Shown here: piece after piece, positions 34,255 to 46,342 of the stretch
Layout of the letters: each line of letters starts with the position of its first letter
How positions within the stretch are numbered: position 1 is the stretch's first letter
Assembly: GCA_017979445.1 (NCBI GenBank)
Contig: CM030715.1
Coordinates: 9,912,187-9,976,186, forward strand
DNA length: 64,000 bases
From: Akebia trifoliata
Lineage: Eukaryota > Streptophyta > Magnoliopsida > Ranunculales > Lardizabalaceae
Reading direction: 5' to 3'
The notes under the pieces: generated by a model
The model's database searches: none
Told to the model about the DNA's origin: nothing
What the model saw: the letters and a program-made list of their open reading frames with translations, nothing else
Program-made: the position numbers and the translations under genes

Positions 34255-35060
34255 TCTGGATCGGTTCGCCCACTTACCTGTTGGTTGGATTGAATAAAAC
34301 AACCCGGGAACATCCATAGTCAGTTCGGGTCGTGACCTATAGGAAGGCTCCTAGACTCTAGGTTTACTACGTGCAATGCATTTTTATCTGGCCACCCTTG
34401 CCCAAGCATACCTATATACCTTTCGATACGTGGTGACTTGGTTTGATATACCGTATAGGTGATAATCTAAAACCTCAATTCACCTCTCTGAAGTCAAAAA
34501 TAGCCAGTTTGATCTCCAGTTGAGAGGTGGCGCACAATGCTGAGCAAGGGCCCACTTAAATACCTCTCGTCTAAAATAGACGTAGTCTATCCCCCTCGTA
34601 CAATAGGGTACAGCGGGGAAAGATCTTGCTTAGGCACCGATTTTGACCAAGAAGTGCAATTGATATACTTAGATTATTTTTTACATACCTATGGATACGA
34701 GTCAAGAGTTGTAGCTTTCATAAATGGTTTGGCATCCCACGAGGGGACCGACCACGTACTAGTACTATGTTGGCAATCGGGACATGTGACTGTGTGGCTC
34801 ACAATAGGTCAAAGGCTCAGGTCGTTCCAGCCTGGGTGCATCAATATACCTCTCAAAATCACCTGATCAGACGATATTGATGCCCCAGTTTGATATACCC
34901 TAAGGTACGTGACTGGAGTTGTGGTTTTCATGAATGACGTCGCATCTTCGAAGAGACTGGGCCACGCATTAGTGCCACGTTGGCTATATGGGACGTGTAA
35001 GTGCGCAAAATAGTAAACGTGCACGTGGTGTGTGCAAAATAGGGTGGGGTGTGCCCGGGG
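34255..35060 (-). repeat. Conserved leader block shared by B, C and D, with internal duplication
   Basis: This 0.8-kb block recurs at 45128-45965 and 52254-53075. Within it, GAGTTGTAGCTTTCATAAATG...CACGTACTAGTACTATGTTGGC is echoed about 200 bases later by GAGTTGTGGTTTTCATGAATG...CACGCATTAGTGCCACGTTGGC, an internal repeat. A plus-strand frame of 109 codons crosses it but does not behave as a protein gene. Confidence 0.85.
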
Positions 35061-35450
35061 CCTTTTTCAAACACATGGGCCCATGGGCTAGATTATGTCA
35101 TCACATATGGATATCAAATGAATATTGATCAAGAAAATAATACAAAACCCATCACATCGAAATTAAGATGAAAGCAAACACATCACAAATATATCTGTCA
35201 AGATCATGGCAAATCAATTAATGAGCATGGCATATAATAATTGATCAAACAAACATTGCAATAGGCATAATTTTTATAATTTTTAAGGTCCAATCAATGA
35301 TCACTTTTGGGTGATCCAAAATAAATCGAGATTCCAATAGATGTTACATTGATGATAGAATGACAATGGTTGAGATGAGCTCACTCTCAGGAACATTAAT
35401 TGTGCCAACATTAGACAAATTTGGATTTTCTGTGAATTAGGAAAATATAA
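35061..35450 (-). other. AT-rich part of the element B leader
   Basis: No repeat or reading frame is supported between the conserved block and the 191-bp array. Confidence 0.6.
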
Positions 35451-36200
35451 TCTGAACTTGCATCGATGATATCTAAGGCTCCTGATAACGAAATTGAGTG
35501 AACTCAAGTTTTAAATTAATCTACTTGATGAGATCTACATTTTATTAATAGGTGCCCAGACTTAGTTTTCACTAGAATGTTCTGTAAAAACGTTTTAACA
35601 TTGCTGTCCCAACTTTTATTCAGAAACAATTCTAGATTTACAGATTGAACGTGCATCGATGATATCTATGGCTTCTGATAACGAAATTGAGTGAACTCAG
35701 AGTCTAAATTAATCTACTCGATGAGATCTACATTTTATTAATAGGTTCCCAGACTTAATTCTGACTAGAATATTCTGTGAAAACGTTTTAACATTGTTGT
35801 CCCAACCTTCATTCAGCAACAATTCCAGATTTACAGATTGAACTTGCATCGATGATATCTAAGGCTTCCGATAATGAAATTAAGTGAACTCAGGTTCTAA
35901 ATTAATATACTCGATGAGATCTACGTTTTATTAAAGGTTTCCAAACTTAATTCTCACTAGAACATTTTGTAAAAAAGTTTTAACATTGCTGTCCCAATTT
36001 TCATTCAACAACAATTCCAGATTTACAGATTGAACTTGCATCGATGATATCTAAGGCTTCCGATAACGAAATTGAGTGAACTCAAGTTCTAAATTAATCT
36101 ACTCGATGAGATCTACGTTTTATTAATAAGTTCCCAGACTTAATTCTCAATAAAATATTTTGTAAAAACGTTTGAACATTACTGTCCCAACCTTCATCAT
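35451..36200 (-). repeat. Leader tandem repeat, 191-bp unit, four copies (element B)
   Basis: GAACNTGCATCGATGATATC occurs at about 35457, 35648, 35841 and 36032, a spacing of 191-193 bases. The units match those at 1-366 in element A. The array ends before a block (36205-36425) shared with A. Confidence 0.93.
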
Positions 36201-36426
36201 TCCATCATTTTCATATGTCAATTTGAATCTTTCATTATTTAGGGGTCGTCAAAAAGTGATCCTTAATTGGAAAAAAATGCAATACCCAAAATAATCTACA
36301 ATCAAGATAAAAAAATAAATAAACAGAAAAAATAAATAAAATAAATCCAACTAAATAATAAAAAAAAATTAGGTCATCTTGGCAATGCTCCCATACTTGG
36401 GGTTTTTCAAGTTTGATCCTCAATAG

Positions 36427-36444
36427 TCCCCAGCAGAGTCGCCA
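36427..36444 (-). promoter_or_regulatory. Primer-binding site of element B
   Basis: The minus strand reads TGGCGACTCTGCTGGGGA, one base from the 5' LTR. It differs from the sites in A and D by two adjacent bases. Confidence 0.85.
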
Positions 36445-36445
36445 C

Positions 36446-38154
36446 TGAAAGCGCCATCGATCCGCGGAGTGCGCGGATCCACTTTTGACCCTCGAGATTT
36501 GGGAGTCGCCACCTAGTTATTACGGTCTAGGAACCAGATACTGACTCTAAATGGATAAAGAAACTAATCTACTAAAGAAAAACTGAATCCGGGGATCACA
36601 TTACGGGGTTGGAAGGTGTTAGGCACCAATCCCGCCCGGCCAAAGCCGGTCTCTATTAACTTTCCAAATAAATCACATTGCTAAAAACCTAGATAAAAAT
36701 AAAAATAAAAAAATTTTATACCTTCCGATAGCAAGGATTTTGCTCCCTCAGATCTGACAAAAATAGCTCCTTGTATCGTACTCCCTTGCTTCGTTCTGTC
36801 TCCGGATTTGATTTCGGATCTCCAAGGCAAGGTATCTCCTTATTTTTGGATCTGAACTCTTCAAGTTTGTTGTGGATTTTGGGATGTTTTTGGAAGGCTT
36901 TTAGGCGTTCTTTAGGCTAAAATCGAAGGAGGGATGTTAGGTAAGGAGTTGGGACTCCAAAACTAGGGTTTATGGGAGGATAGGGGGGCTTTTAGACCTA
37001 CTTCTCTTAGGGTTTATGATTTGATACGAAAATAGGGTGTGAGCACCACTATTTATAGATGTTTTTAGGGGTTGATTTGGATAGAGTTAGTATTTAATTA
37101 GAGTTCTTTTAATTAGAGTTGTGTTTTAGTTAGACTTGTTTTAGGTAGAATTGTGTTTTAATTAGAATTGTTTTAGTTAGAATTATTTTTAATTAGAACT
37201 CTATTATGACTTTTGGTCTTATTTGATTGACTTTTAATGTTTTGACTTTAGTCTTAATAGATTGACTTTTAATATCTTGACTTCAGTCTTGCTTAATTGA
37301 CTTTAATTTTGACTTTAGTCTCACTTGATTGACTTTAATACCTTGACCTTAGTCTTGATTGATTGAATTTTAATTTTGGGAGAACCCCCCTCTAAAATAT
37401 CTTTAATTCTTTGGACCCCCAAATGGAGGGGTCCTTAAAAAAATATCTCACGAACCCTAAACAATTTTACTTGAAAACCCGATTGATCGATTTCTTCGAT
37501 TAAAAATTTTAAATTAATTTCATTAATGTTTCACTTTAATTATTTAATGTTTTATTTATTAATTTTGAATTTTTTAATTATGAAAATTGTGAAATTACCG
37601 TTTTACCCCCGGAGAGGACTTTTCACGTTTTAAGTCGGTTTTTAATGTTCTAGGATGTTTTAGAATCAATTTTTCGTAAGGAATTCAATGGAAGTATTAG
37701 TTTGTGTCATTTATGAAATTTTTTGTGTGAAATGGTCATGAACTTTATGATGGGCATTTTCGTAATTTTGTCGAATTCTGTTAAAATTGGTGAAATGATT
37801 TATTTGGTTCCGATTTATTATTTTATGTGTTCGAGAGAGTTTTCCTATGCGTAACGTAGGCTCTAGGGTTGTTTTGAGGTTAGGGGTATTTTGATAATTT
37901 GGTCAATTTTTAGTGATTTTTATTGTGAAATTTTTTTTTGGTCTGCAAGATGATTATTTCTATATTTCTGGGGTCGTATTTTCGTAACGTAGTGTGGTTT
38001 CTAAGGTTTTGTCAATTCGAGATACCTCATCCAGATTTCTGAAACATATCGAGTAACAAAATAAAGCAATGGAATACATATCCATCATTGGGAATCATTG
38101 CGATCGGGTTGATGAGTTGATTAATCAGGCGGATACAAAAATGGGATGTCTACA
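36446..38154 (-). repeat. 5' LTR of element B, with promoter and leader
   Basis: Contains a minus-strand TATA box (CTATAAATAG at 37049-37058). The 330 bases from there to the splice-donor-like GGAAG|GTATAA (about 36717-36725) contain no ATG on the transcribed strand but two AAACCCTA (telo-box) motifs, a composition like a plant 5' untranslated exon. Confidence 0.9.
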
Positions 38155-38256
38155 CAAAAAAATACGTCTTCCGACGGGATATTAATAGTCAAAATTCCAA
38201 TAATTCAAGGAAAAAGGCAATTTAAAGCAGTATATTGCCCATATCATGAAACTTGC
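38155..38256 (+). pseudogene. Old Ty3/gypsy gag relic, right part between elements B and C
   Basis: Directly after element B the frame reads IRLPTGY, then (across stops) FKEKGNLKQYIAHIM, which corresponds to the next conserved segment of the same gag family. Element C interrupts it at 38257. The continuation beyond C was not found. Confidence 0.72.
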
Positions 38257-39736
38257 TGAAAGTGCTCTCGATCCGCGGGGTGCGTGAATCCACTCTTAAT
38301 CTTTGAGGTTTGGGAGTCGTCACCTAGTTATTACGGTCTAGAAATCGAATATTGACTCTAAAAGGTAAATAACACTAATCTACGAAAGAAAATACGGGTC
38401 CGGGGATCACATTACGAGGTCGGAAGGTGTTAGGCACCAATCTCGTTCGACAAACACTGGTCTCTACTAATTATCAAAAATGATTACATTGCTAAAAAGA
38501 CCTAAATAATAATATAAAAAAATAAAAAAAATTTACCTCCATGAACGCAACAATTATGTTCTCTCAGATCTAATAGAACAACTCCTCGTACAACATTCTT
38601 TGCTTCGTTCTGTTATCGGATTCGCTTCAAATCTCCAAGATGAAATATTTCTTTCTTAGATCTGAATTTTCTGATTTGTTTATGGATTTCTTGGTATTTT
38701 TGAAGGATTTTTAGGTATTTTTCGAGCTAAAGTTGGGGTATGGATGTTAGGTAAGGAGTTGGGACTTCAAAATTAGGGTTTATAGGAAGTTAGGGAAGCT
38801 TTTTGACCTATTTTTTCTAGGGTGTGCTTTTTAGATAGAATTAGTGTTTAATTATAATTATTTTAGATAAATTTAGTGTTTAATTAGACTTGTTTTAAAT
38901 AGAGTTATAGTTTAATTAGAATTATTTTAAATAGAGTTATATTGTGATTAGAATTGTTTTAAATAGAGTTAAGAGTATAATTAGAATTGTTTTAAATAGT
39001 TTTAGAGTTTAATTAGAATTCTATTAGGGCTTTGACTTCAGTCTTACTTGATTGACTTTAATTAAGGACTTTGATTTGAGTCTTACTTGATTGACTTTAA
39101 TTTTAATTAGGATTTCACTTCACATTAATTAATGTTTTAATTATTAATTTTAAAAATTTTAATTATCAAAATTATAAAATTATCATTTTGCCCTCGGATA
39201 GGACTTTTTACATTTTAAGTCATTTTTCAATATTCTAGGATGTTTTGGAATTGATTTTTCGTAAGGAATTCAATGTGAATATTGGTTTGTATCATTTATA
39301 AAAAATTTTGTAAGAAATGATCATGAACTTTATGAAGGACATTTTTGTAATTTTGTCAAATTTTGTGAAAATTGGCGAAATGGTTTATTTGGTTTCGATT
39401 TGTTGTTTTATGTGTTTGAAAGAATTTTCTTAAGTATAATGTAAGTTCTAGGGATGTTTTGAGGTTAGGGGTATTTTTTTAATTTGATCTTTTTTTAGTG
39501 ATTTTTGCCGTAAAACTTCTTTTTGTTAGAAAATGATGATTTCTATTTTTTTTGGATCATATTTTTCTAGCGTAGTGTGGTTTCTATAGTTTTGTTAATT
39601 TGAGATACCTCATCTGAATTTCTGAAATATATCTAGTAACAAATATAGTATTAGAATAAACATCCATCATTGGGAACCGTTGCGATCGGGTTGACGAGTT
39701 GATTAATCAGGCGGGTGCAAAAATGGGGTGTCTACA
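38257..39736 (-). repeat. 3' LTR of element C
   Basis: It runs from TGAAAGTGCT to GGGGTGTCTACA. It is more diverged and shorter (1480 bp) than the LTRs of B and D, and has lost the TATA region near 38820. The donor-like GGAG|GTAAAT remains near 38533. Confidence 0.88.
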
Positions 39737-40169
39737 GATGGCCCTCTTTGGTAGAGGGTTGAAGCAAACTATATGGTAAATCTATTTTGGTAGATAGTGC
39801 GATATCTGAATGCCAAAGCTAGTGACAGTTCATTTTTCAGCCTGATTTAGCAATTCATCCAGGCGTTCGGATCCTTGAGGGTAAAACTCTCCTCGAACAA
39901 AAGGTTGTCAGGTCCTTGAGTGAGAGCTCTCACTGACAGTGTCAGATCCTTGAATTTTAGAAAATTCTCCCTGACTAAAATGTGCAAGTGTGTGCACTTG
40001 AAATCTGAGATAAATCTTAAAGGGTCTGAGCAAAATCCAAGTAAAACTGAGTAAAATCTGTGCAAAACATAAAATCTAGGAAAACCTGAGAAAAAATTTG
40101 ACTTTAAACAAAATTTGAAAAAATATTTGAGGTTTGAGAAAAATCTGAACAAAAGTTGAGAAAAAGTTG

Positions 40170-40922
40170 AATGTTATACTCTACCTACCCTAGGTGAAAG
40201 AGTAATGAACTAATTTTTTTGGGAAGTTCTACTCTACCTACTCGGAGTAAAAGAGTAATGAACTAATTTTTTTGGGAAGTTCTATTCTACCTACTCAGGG
40301 TGAAAGAGTAATGAACTAATTTTTTTGGGAAGTTTTACTCTACCTACTCGGAGTGAAAGAGTAATGAATTAATCTTTTTGAGAGTCCTACTCTACCTGCC
40401 CAGGGTGAAAGAATAACAAACTAATTTTTTTGAGAAGTTCTACTCTACCTACTGGGAGTGAAAGAATAATGAACTAATTTTTTGGAAGTCCTACTCTACC
40501 TGCTCAGGGTGAAAGAGTAATGAACTGATTTTCTAGGAGTCCTATTCTACCTACTCAAGGTGAAAGAGTAAAGAAACTAATTTTCTAGGAGTCTTACTTT
40601 ACCTATTCAGGGTAAAAAATTAATGACCTAATTTTTTGGGAGTCTTACTTTACTTATTCAGGGTGAAAGAGTAATAAACTATTTTTCTAGGAGTTCTATT
40701 CTACCTACTTGGGGTGAAAGAGTAATAAACTATCTGAGTTCTACTCTACCTACTCAAGGTGAAAGAGTAATGAACTAATTTTCTGGGAGTTCTACTCTAC
40801 CTACTCGGGGTGAGAGTAATGAATTATCTGAGTTCTACTTTATCTACTCAGGGTGAAAGAGTAATGACCTAATTTTTTAGGAGTTCTACTCTACCTACTC
40901 GAAGTGAAAAAGTAATGAACTA
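40170..40922 (-). repeat. 3' UTR tandem array with about 55-bp unit, about thirteen copies (element C)
   Basis: The unit contains TACTCTACCTACTCGGGGTG then AAAGAGTAATGAACTAATTT. TACTCT and AGAGTA are inverted copies, so each unit can fold into a short hairpin. The same unit makes the array in element E but is absent from B and D. Confidence 0.93.
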
Positions 40923-40924
40923 GA

Positions 40925-41335
40925 AAAATTCGAGAAAACCCTCGGCGGTAACTGGATGAGCATAATCCGAGAAAATTTTCGGTGGCAACTGGTTGAGCAT
41001 AATCATAGCAAACCCTCAGTGGCAACTAGCTGAGCATAATCCGAGCAAACCCTCGGTGGCATCTGGCTGAGCATAATCTGAGAAAACCCTCAGCAGCAAC
41101 TGGCTGAGTATAATTCGAGCAAACCCTTAGTGATAACTGGCTGAGCATAATTCGAGCAAACCCTCGGCGGCATCTGATTGAGCAAAATTCTGAGAAAACA
41201 CTCGACCGTATCTGAGCATAATTCCGAACCCTTGATGGCAACTAAGCAAAATCCAAGTTAACCCTTGGCAGCATCTGAGCAAAATCCAAGATAACCTTTG
41301 GTGGCATCTGGCTGAGTAAAACTGGCTGAGAAATG
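40925..41335 (-). repeat. Second 3' UTR array, about 37-bp unit, about ten copies (element C)
   Basis: Units contain GAGCAAACCCTCGGTGGCA then CTGGCTGAGCATAATC. Open frames on the minus strand here are only translations of the array. Confidence 0.9.
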
Positions 41336-42139
41336 AATGCATCTTAGGAAAGAATGAATGAATCTGGAGAAGAATGATTAAAATGAATTTGGATGAGATT
41401 GAAAATGAATTTGGAGAATAACGATTGAATCGGGGAACGAATGATTAAAAATAAATCTGGAAGATAATGAATCTGGAAGAGAATGATCGAATCTAGGAAT
41501 GAATAGATCTGGAAAAAGATTAATGAATCTGGGAACGAAAGAATGTCCTATCTCTTGCTCTAGGTAAGTGAGTTATTCTCTGGGCAAAAACCAAAATATA
41601 AGATAAAAAACGCATCGTTTGAACCTCAAGGTTTTTTTTCAAAAATTTTATGAATTTAAAATCTGAATTTTAACTTCCTATGAACCTCAAGGGTTCTCTA
41701 AAAATTTGCTATCAAGAGGGTAACCTTGTATTCAGAGGTTCCCATTATCCTTTAGGATTATCATTGATCAACCTTGAAAACAAAATGCCCCTAATTTAAT
41801 AGGAAACATTGCACTGGAGATAATTGAACACAACTAGAAAAATAAATGCCCCTAGTATAAAAGGGAAAGCTACATGCTATAAAAAATGCCCCTTGTTTGA
41901 AATATTTAATTACCACAAACGCAATAAAGATTCAACTTTTAATTTTGATTTTTTTATATTGAAGATTTTGAGTTAGGCTCAAGAGAACAAAATATTTTCT
42001 TTTGAGATTCATCATAGAATTCACCTTTCTCCCTTTGGTTCACTTAGGGAAGCAAAAATTTTTTCAGATTTATCGTAGACAAGATATATGTAGCTTTTGA
42101 GACTTTGCCTGGTTTAAGCTAAGTATTGAATTTGGACTT

Positions 42140-42520
42140 TTGGTATTTTGTCTCGGACCGCCCTTTTAGCTTTCTAACTCTATGGAGATTTTCTTTGTTG
42201 CTCTAACTTTTGCCTAGATTGCCCTTTATGGTTTTCAAACTAGCGAGCATACTCTAACTTTTGCCTAGATCGCCTTTTAGGTTTTTTATCTAGCATGTTT
42301 TTTTTTTTGCTCTGATTGTTGCCAAGATCATCCTTTCAGATTTTCAACCTGGCGAGCTTGCCTTAATTTTTACCTAAGTCTCCCTTTTGGAATTTTCAAC
42401 AAAGGCTTTTTTATTTTGCTCTAATTTTTACCAAGACCGTCCTTTCGGATTTTCAACCTTGCAAGCTTGCCTTAATTTTTGCCTAAGTCGCCCTTTCGAA
42501 TTTTCAACTTAACAGGCCCC
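42140..42520 (-). repeat. Third 3' UTR array, TTTTTGCCTAAGTCGCCC type (element C)
   Basis: About five or six degenerate units of 55-75 bases, homologous to the arrays at 30835 (B), 50230 (D) and 63690 (E). Confidence 0.82.
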
Positions 42521-42781
42521 ATTTTTTTCTTTTCTGAAGTTTTTAAATTTCTGGAGTTACTGTCTAATCATGTTTTCCTACCTTCCTTGACTTTTTCACA
42601 TGGTACTTAGGAAGACTTTTATAAGTAGGCTTAGGATTGAGCATAAAAAGAAAGGAATTTTAAGGCTCAAGAACCTAAATGCCCCTTGTGTGACATTTCT
42701 TTTTAAAATTTTCTTTTTTTTTTAAATTTTCTTCCCCACTTTGACAATATTTCTTTTTTTGAATTTTTTTAGGAGAATCTA

Positions 42782-42791
42782 TTTATATATA

Positions 42792-42822
<31 letters not shown>

Positions 42823-42826
42823 ATTT
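42782..42826. repeat. (TA)n microsatellite in element C
   Basis: An almost pure TA dinucleotide run, interrupted once. Confidence 0.95.
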
Positions 42827-43099
42827 TTTATTTTTTATTTTTTATTTTGATGTGGTCGGGCCTGAAATAACTTCTCAGGTTGCCTACGTACCCTAGAATT
42901 TTAGGATCAGACCAAAACGTAGTTCAAATTTTTCCCTCCCCTAGGTTAGTTGAGCGGGCTAAGAAAGAAAAATATATATAATTTTTTTTTTTGAAAAAGG
43001 TTGCAAAGGGCTAAGAAATGAGATATTGAACTGGGTATCAGGAAAATTGATTCGACCAAAGATGACCTCCTTAAATGTAGTACCGCTTGATCTGGTCAA

Positions 43100-43790
43100 G
43101 GTTTGTTGGTTCTAGTAGTTCAATTCTATCATGATCTTGAAGTATGACGACTTTTCCAAGAATATTTTTTTTGATGACGAACGGACCTCCCCAATTAGGT
43201 TTGAACTTCCCTCTGCGGTCAAAGATAAAAGATAGGTGCTAGATTCTCTTTGACTAAAAATCCCCGACTTGTAAGTGACAAGCCATAATCTTCTTATCAA
43301 ACGTGAGAGTGACTCTTATTTAATAAGTTTGCACGTGGCACAGAACTCTAAGTTATTTTCTTCAATCAAATTTAGTTCTTCGTATCCATGACGGACCCAA
43401 TCTACCTCTCGCAATTGACTTTCCAACAAGACCCTGAGAGACATGATTTCTATTTTAACTAATAAGACTGTTTCCATATCATATACTAGAGAGTAGAAAA
43501 TAGCTTTAGTAGAAGACTGCATTGAAGTATGATGTGCCCCTAGTGTGAATAGTAACTTTTCTAACTAATCCCGGTGTGATTGACATATTTTCTTGATGAT
43601 TGTTTCGAGATATTTTATTAGTTGCTTCAACCTTTCTATTAATTTGAGGACGGTAAAGAGATGATACTAGATCTTAAACCTTGAACACAGAGTAATAATC
43701 TCGACTTTGAAGTGTGACCCATTATCAGATATCAAGTCCAAAGGTACCCTGTATTGACTTATGATAGATGCAGTGAGGACAACATTAAAA
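43100..43790 (-). pseudogene. Ty3/gypsy integrase relic of element C
   Basis: Integrase inserts the DNA copy into the genome. Across shifted frames the minus strand reads SDNGSHFK (second catalytic Asp), then EATNK (catalytic Glu) and CQSHRD. Next comes a 68-codon open part with YSLVYDMETVLLVKIEI, SLRVLLESQL and ELNLIEE, and finally GKFKPNWGGPFVIKKI from the C-terminal domain. These segments and their order fit the integrase of the Tat group. Stops and frameshifts break it many times. Reverse transcriptase and RNase H, expected upstream, are missing. Confidence 0.85.
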
Positions 43791-43829
43791 TGTTTTGTAA
43801 AATCTTCTTGATCTCGTTGGTGTTTTCAT

Positions 43830-44172
43830 TTCATCGAGCGAGTATCTATTCCATGTCGGACAACACTCAAACTTGCACCTAACATATCCTCATTAGACCA
43901 CGCGAATAAGTCTTTTGAAAATTTTGAGTAAATTCATTGTCCCTTCATGTTCCTCAAGGGATAAGATGGTTTCTATTTGAATCTCTTTAGGAATTATTTT
44001 CTGTTCCGAGGTCAATGACCTTCGCTTCCTCAATTAAAGGTTGAGCCCGAATCTTATCTATCCTTAAAGTTAGATTATTAGTTAATCCGTTAATGCGCTC
44101 GAGGTATTCAAAAATTTCCTTTATCCAATCAAATTCAGATGGGGCGACAAACACCTCTATAGACTTGATCAA
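43830..44172 (-). pseudogene. pol relic of element C upstream of the missing reverse transcriptase
   Basis: The 61-codon frame 43987-44172 and the following bases read into a shifted FAWSNEDM-like segment near 43900, the motif that precedes reverse transcriptase in this family. It joins directly to integrase sequence near 43800, so the reverse transcriptase and RNase H region has been deleted. Confidence 0.55.
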
Positions 44173-45127
44173 TTAACTCAACTCAATAAGGAAAGAGTAG
44201 ACTCAATGTAAAGAAAACATGACATTGATGGATTGATAAAAACAAATGGATTCAGACTAACCCATATGACTCATGAAAACTCAAGGCAAGTACCCACAAC
44301 GAGTTTGATTATGTACTGTGGACTGGAGATATTGCTTACAGCTGGTAGGATTGAGGTACTATGATCTTTAGGGAACAACTGGGCGATGTTGAGAAATTTT
44401 GAGGCCATTTCTAATTATTGACTTGATATTGACATTTGTTCTAACTGGTCGGATTTACAATCCTTACTAGACAATGGACGATTGAGCTTACGTATAATGA
44501 TAATCCCACCAAACATGAATTCCAGTGTTACCCCCTTGATAACATTTTAATAAATCTTGGGATTTTATTAAATTCTGTACACCAATCCATTAAACAATTC
44601 ATCCATTCAATGATTATTCGGAAGGTAAATAATTTTATTGCACTCTTGAAAATTATTGGAAAATAATGTTTTTGTTATATAAAAATTTTCACAAATCTGA
44701 TTATTTTTTACAATATATTTTGGTAATTTTCCAAGGTACATACAAAAAATAGATTTTTTTGTAATAAACATTTGTCAAAAAAATTTCATACAAAAATAAA
44801 TCTTTTGTAAATTATTTTTCCTCCCTTTTCTTTTGGAAAACATTTTTTTCTAGAAAATGTTTTTCTTCCGAAAAACATTTTTCTTATTTTAAAATGGGTT
44901 GAAACTCGAAAGACTTTGATTTCCATTTTAATTTTAATGGCCAGGCCCATCATGTTCGTTAGATCGAGATGGACTGGGTCATTGCTAAAAATGGATTCTT
45001 TATTGGGTCGGTGCACCCATTTTAATTTCAAGTTAGGTTAAATAAAATTTTTGATTCTTGAGGACAACCATACATTCTGATCTTATCATTCACATACATT
45101 CTGATCTCATCATTCACATACATTCAT
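44173..45127 (-). other. Unassigned interior of element C
   Basis: This is where gag would be expected, but no gag motif is seen. A minus-strand frame (44786-45031) is low-complexity at its end and not recognised. GAAAAACATTTTTCTTATTT-type direct repeats occur near 44830-44890. Confidence 0.5.
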
Positions 45128-45965
45128 CATTCACAAGGTCCTATCCAATAAACAACTCGGGAACACCCATGATAAGTTCAAGTCGTGACCTATAGGGGCG
45201 ATTTCTAGACTCTATGCTTACTACGTGCAATGCAATCTTATCTGGCCACCCTTGCCCAAGTACACCTATATACCTCTCGAGCATACGCAATCAGACGGTA
45301 TGTGATGACTTGGTTTGATATACCGTATAGGTGATAATCTAAAACTTCAACTCACTTCTCTGAAGGTTAAAAGCAGCCAATTTTATCCCTAGATCAGAGG
45401 TGGTGGGCAATGCTTGAGCAAAGACACTTTTAAATCACCTCTTTTCTAGAATAGACGTAGTCTATCTTCTTGGTACCATAGTACATCAGAGCAGGATCTC
45501 GTTTAGGCACTAGTTTTGACTAAGAAGTGCAACTGATATATTTAGATCATCTTTGATATACCTATGAGTACGAGTCAAGAGTTGTAACTTTCATAAATGG
45601 TTTGGCATCCCACAAGGGGACCGACCATGTACTAATACTACGTTGGCAAACGAGACATGTGACCGTGTGGCTCACAATAGGTCAAAGGCTCGGGTCGTTC
45701 CAGCCTGGGTGCATCGATATACCTTTCAGAGTAACCTGATCAGATGGTACTGATGCCCTAGTTTGATATACCCTAAGGTACGTGACTGGAGTTGTGATTT
45801 TCATGAATGACGTCGCATCTCCGAAGAGACCGGGCCACACACTAATGTCACGTTGGCTATATTGGGACATGCAAGTGTGCAAAATAGTAAACATGCTTGT
45901 GGTGTGTGCAATACAGGGTGGGGTGTGCCTGAGGCCTTTTTTAGATAAATGGGCCTGTGGGCTAG
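45128..45965 (-). repeat. Leader block shared with B and D (element C copy)
   Basis: Homologous to 34255-35060 and 52254-53075 but more diverged. The plus-strand frame that is open in B and D is closed here by several stops. Confidence 0.85.
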
Positions 45966-46342
45966 ACAACATTACAAAAGTACAAATATCACATAAATAT
46001 TAATCAGAGCACATAAAATCCATAACATCAAAATTAAGATCAAGGCATGCATATCAAAACATATATCAATAAGGATCATGGCATGTTAAATAGGCAATCA
46101 ATCAAGGTATTGCAAAAAGAATGATGATCAATCAATTAGGATAGCCCAAAAACAATATCAATCATTGAGATAGACACAAAAAATCAATTTTTTTTTTAAA
46201 ATTTACTAGGTAGACTTATCTAAAAAAAAAATCATTTACTTTATGAAGTTTATCACCCAATAAACCTAAGGGGAAAATCAAGCTTGCCTGACTAACACAA
46301 TAGGATTTCGCATTTTACTAAGATTCATTTCGCCAACGTGGT

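Larger units (their letters stand above)
27207..38154 (-). mobile_element. Element B: gag-bearing non-autonomous Ty3/gypsy retrotransposon, 10.9 kb
   Basis: Full-length with both LTRs (27207-28943 and 36446-38154), polypurine tract, primer site and one open gag. Only a fragment of pol remains; no protease, complete reverse transcriptase or integrase is seen. In the first 130 bases the two LTRs differ at seven places, mostly G-to-A or C-to-T. Flanking 5-mers are AAAAC and CAAAA, an imperfect target duplication; the frame of the interrupted gag relic supports a 5-bp duplication. Tat-group membership is inferred from the LTR ends, primer site and the pol relic of sibling C. Confidence 0.9.
38257..46342 (-). 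mobile_element. Element C: decayed Ty3/gypsy retrotransposon with pol relic, interrupted by D
   Basis: The 3' LTR (38257-39736) and interior run up to the insertion of D at 46343. Three tandem arrays, an integrase relic and the shared leader block are present. A few bases of C should resume after 56902, but its primer site and 5' LTR were not found, so the 5' end is deleted or diverged. C inserted into the same gag relic as B; the flank before it is CTTGC. Confidence 0.85.

Noticed and set aside
34537..34866. Plus-strand 109-codon frame antisense to element B, also open in D at 52531-52860
   Set aside because: It looked like a conserved antisense gene, but of the 16 base differences between the two copies 14 change the amino acid and 2 are silent, so there is no sign of protein constraint; the copy in C is full of stops. 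The frame is open because the copies are similar DNA.
41026..41342. Two overlapping minus-strand frames with repeated RGFARIMLS
   Set aside because: They are produced by the 37-bp tandem array of element C; the repeats shift frame between units.
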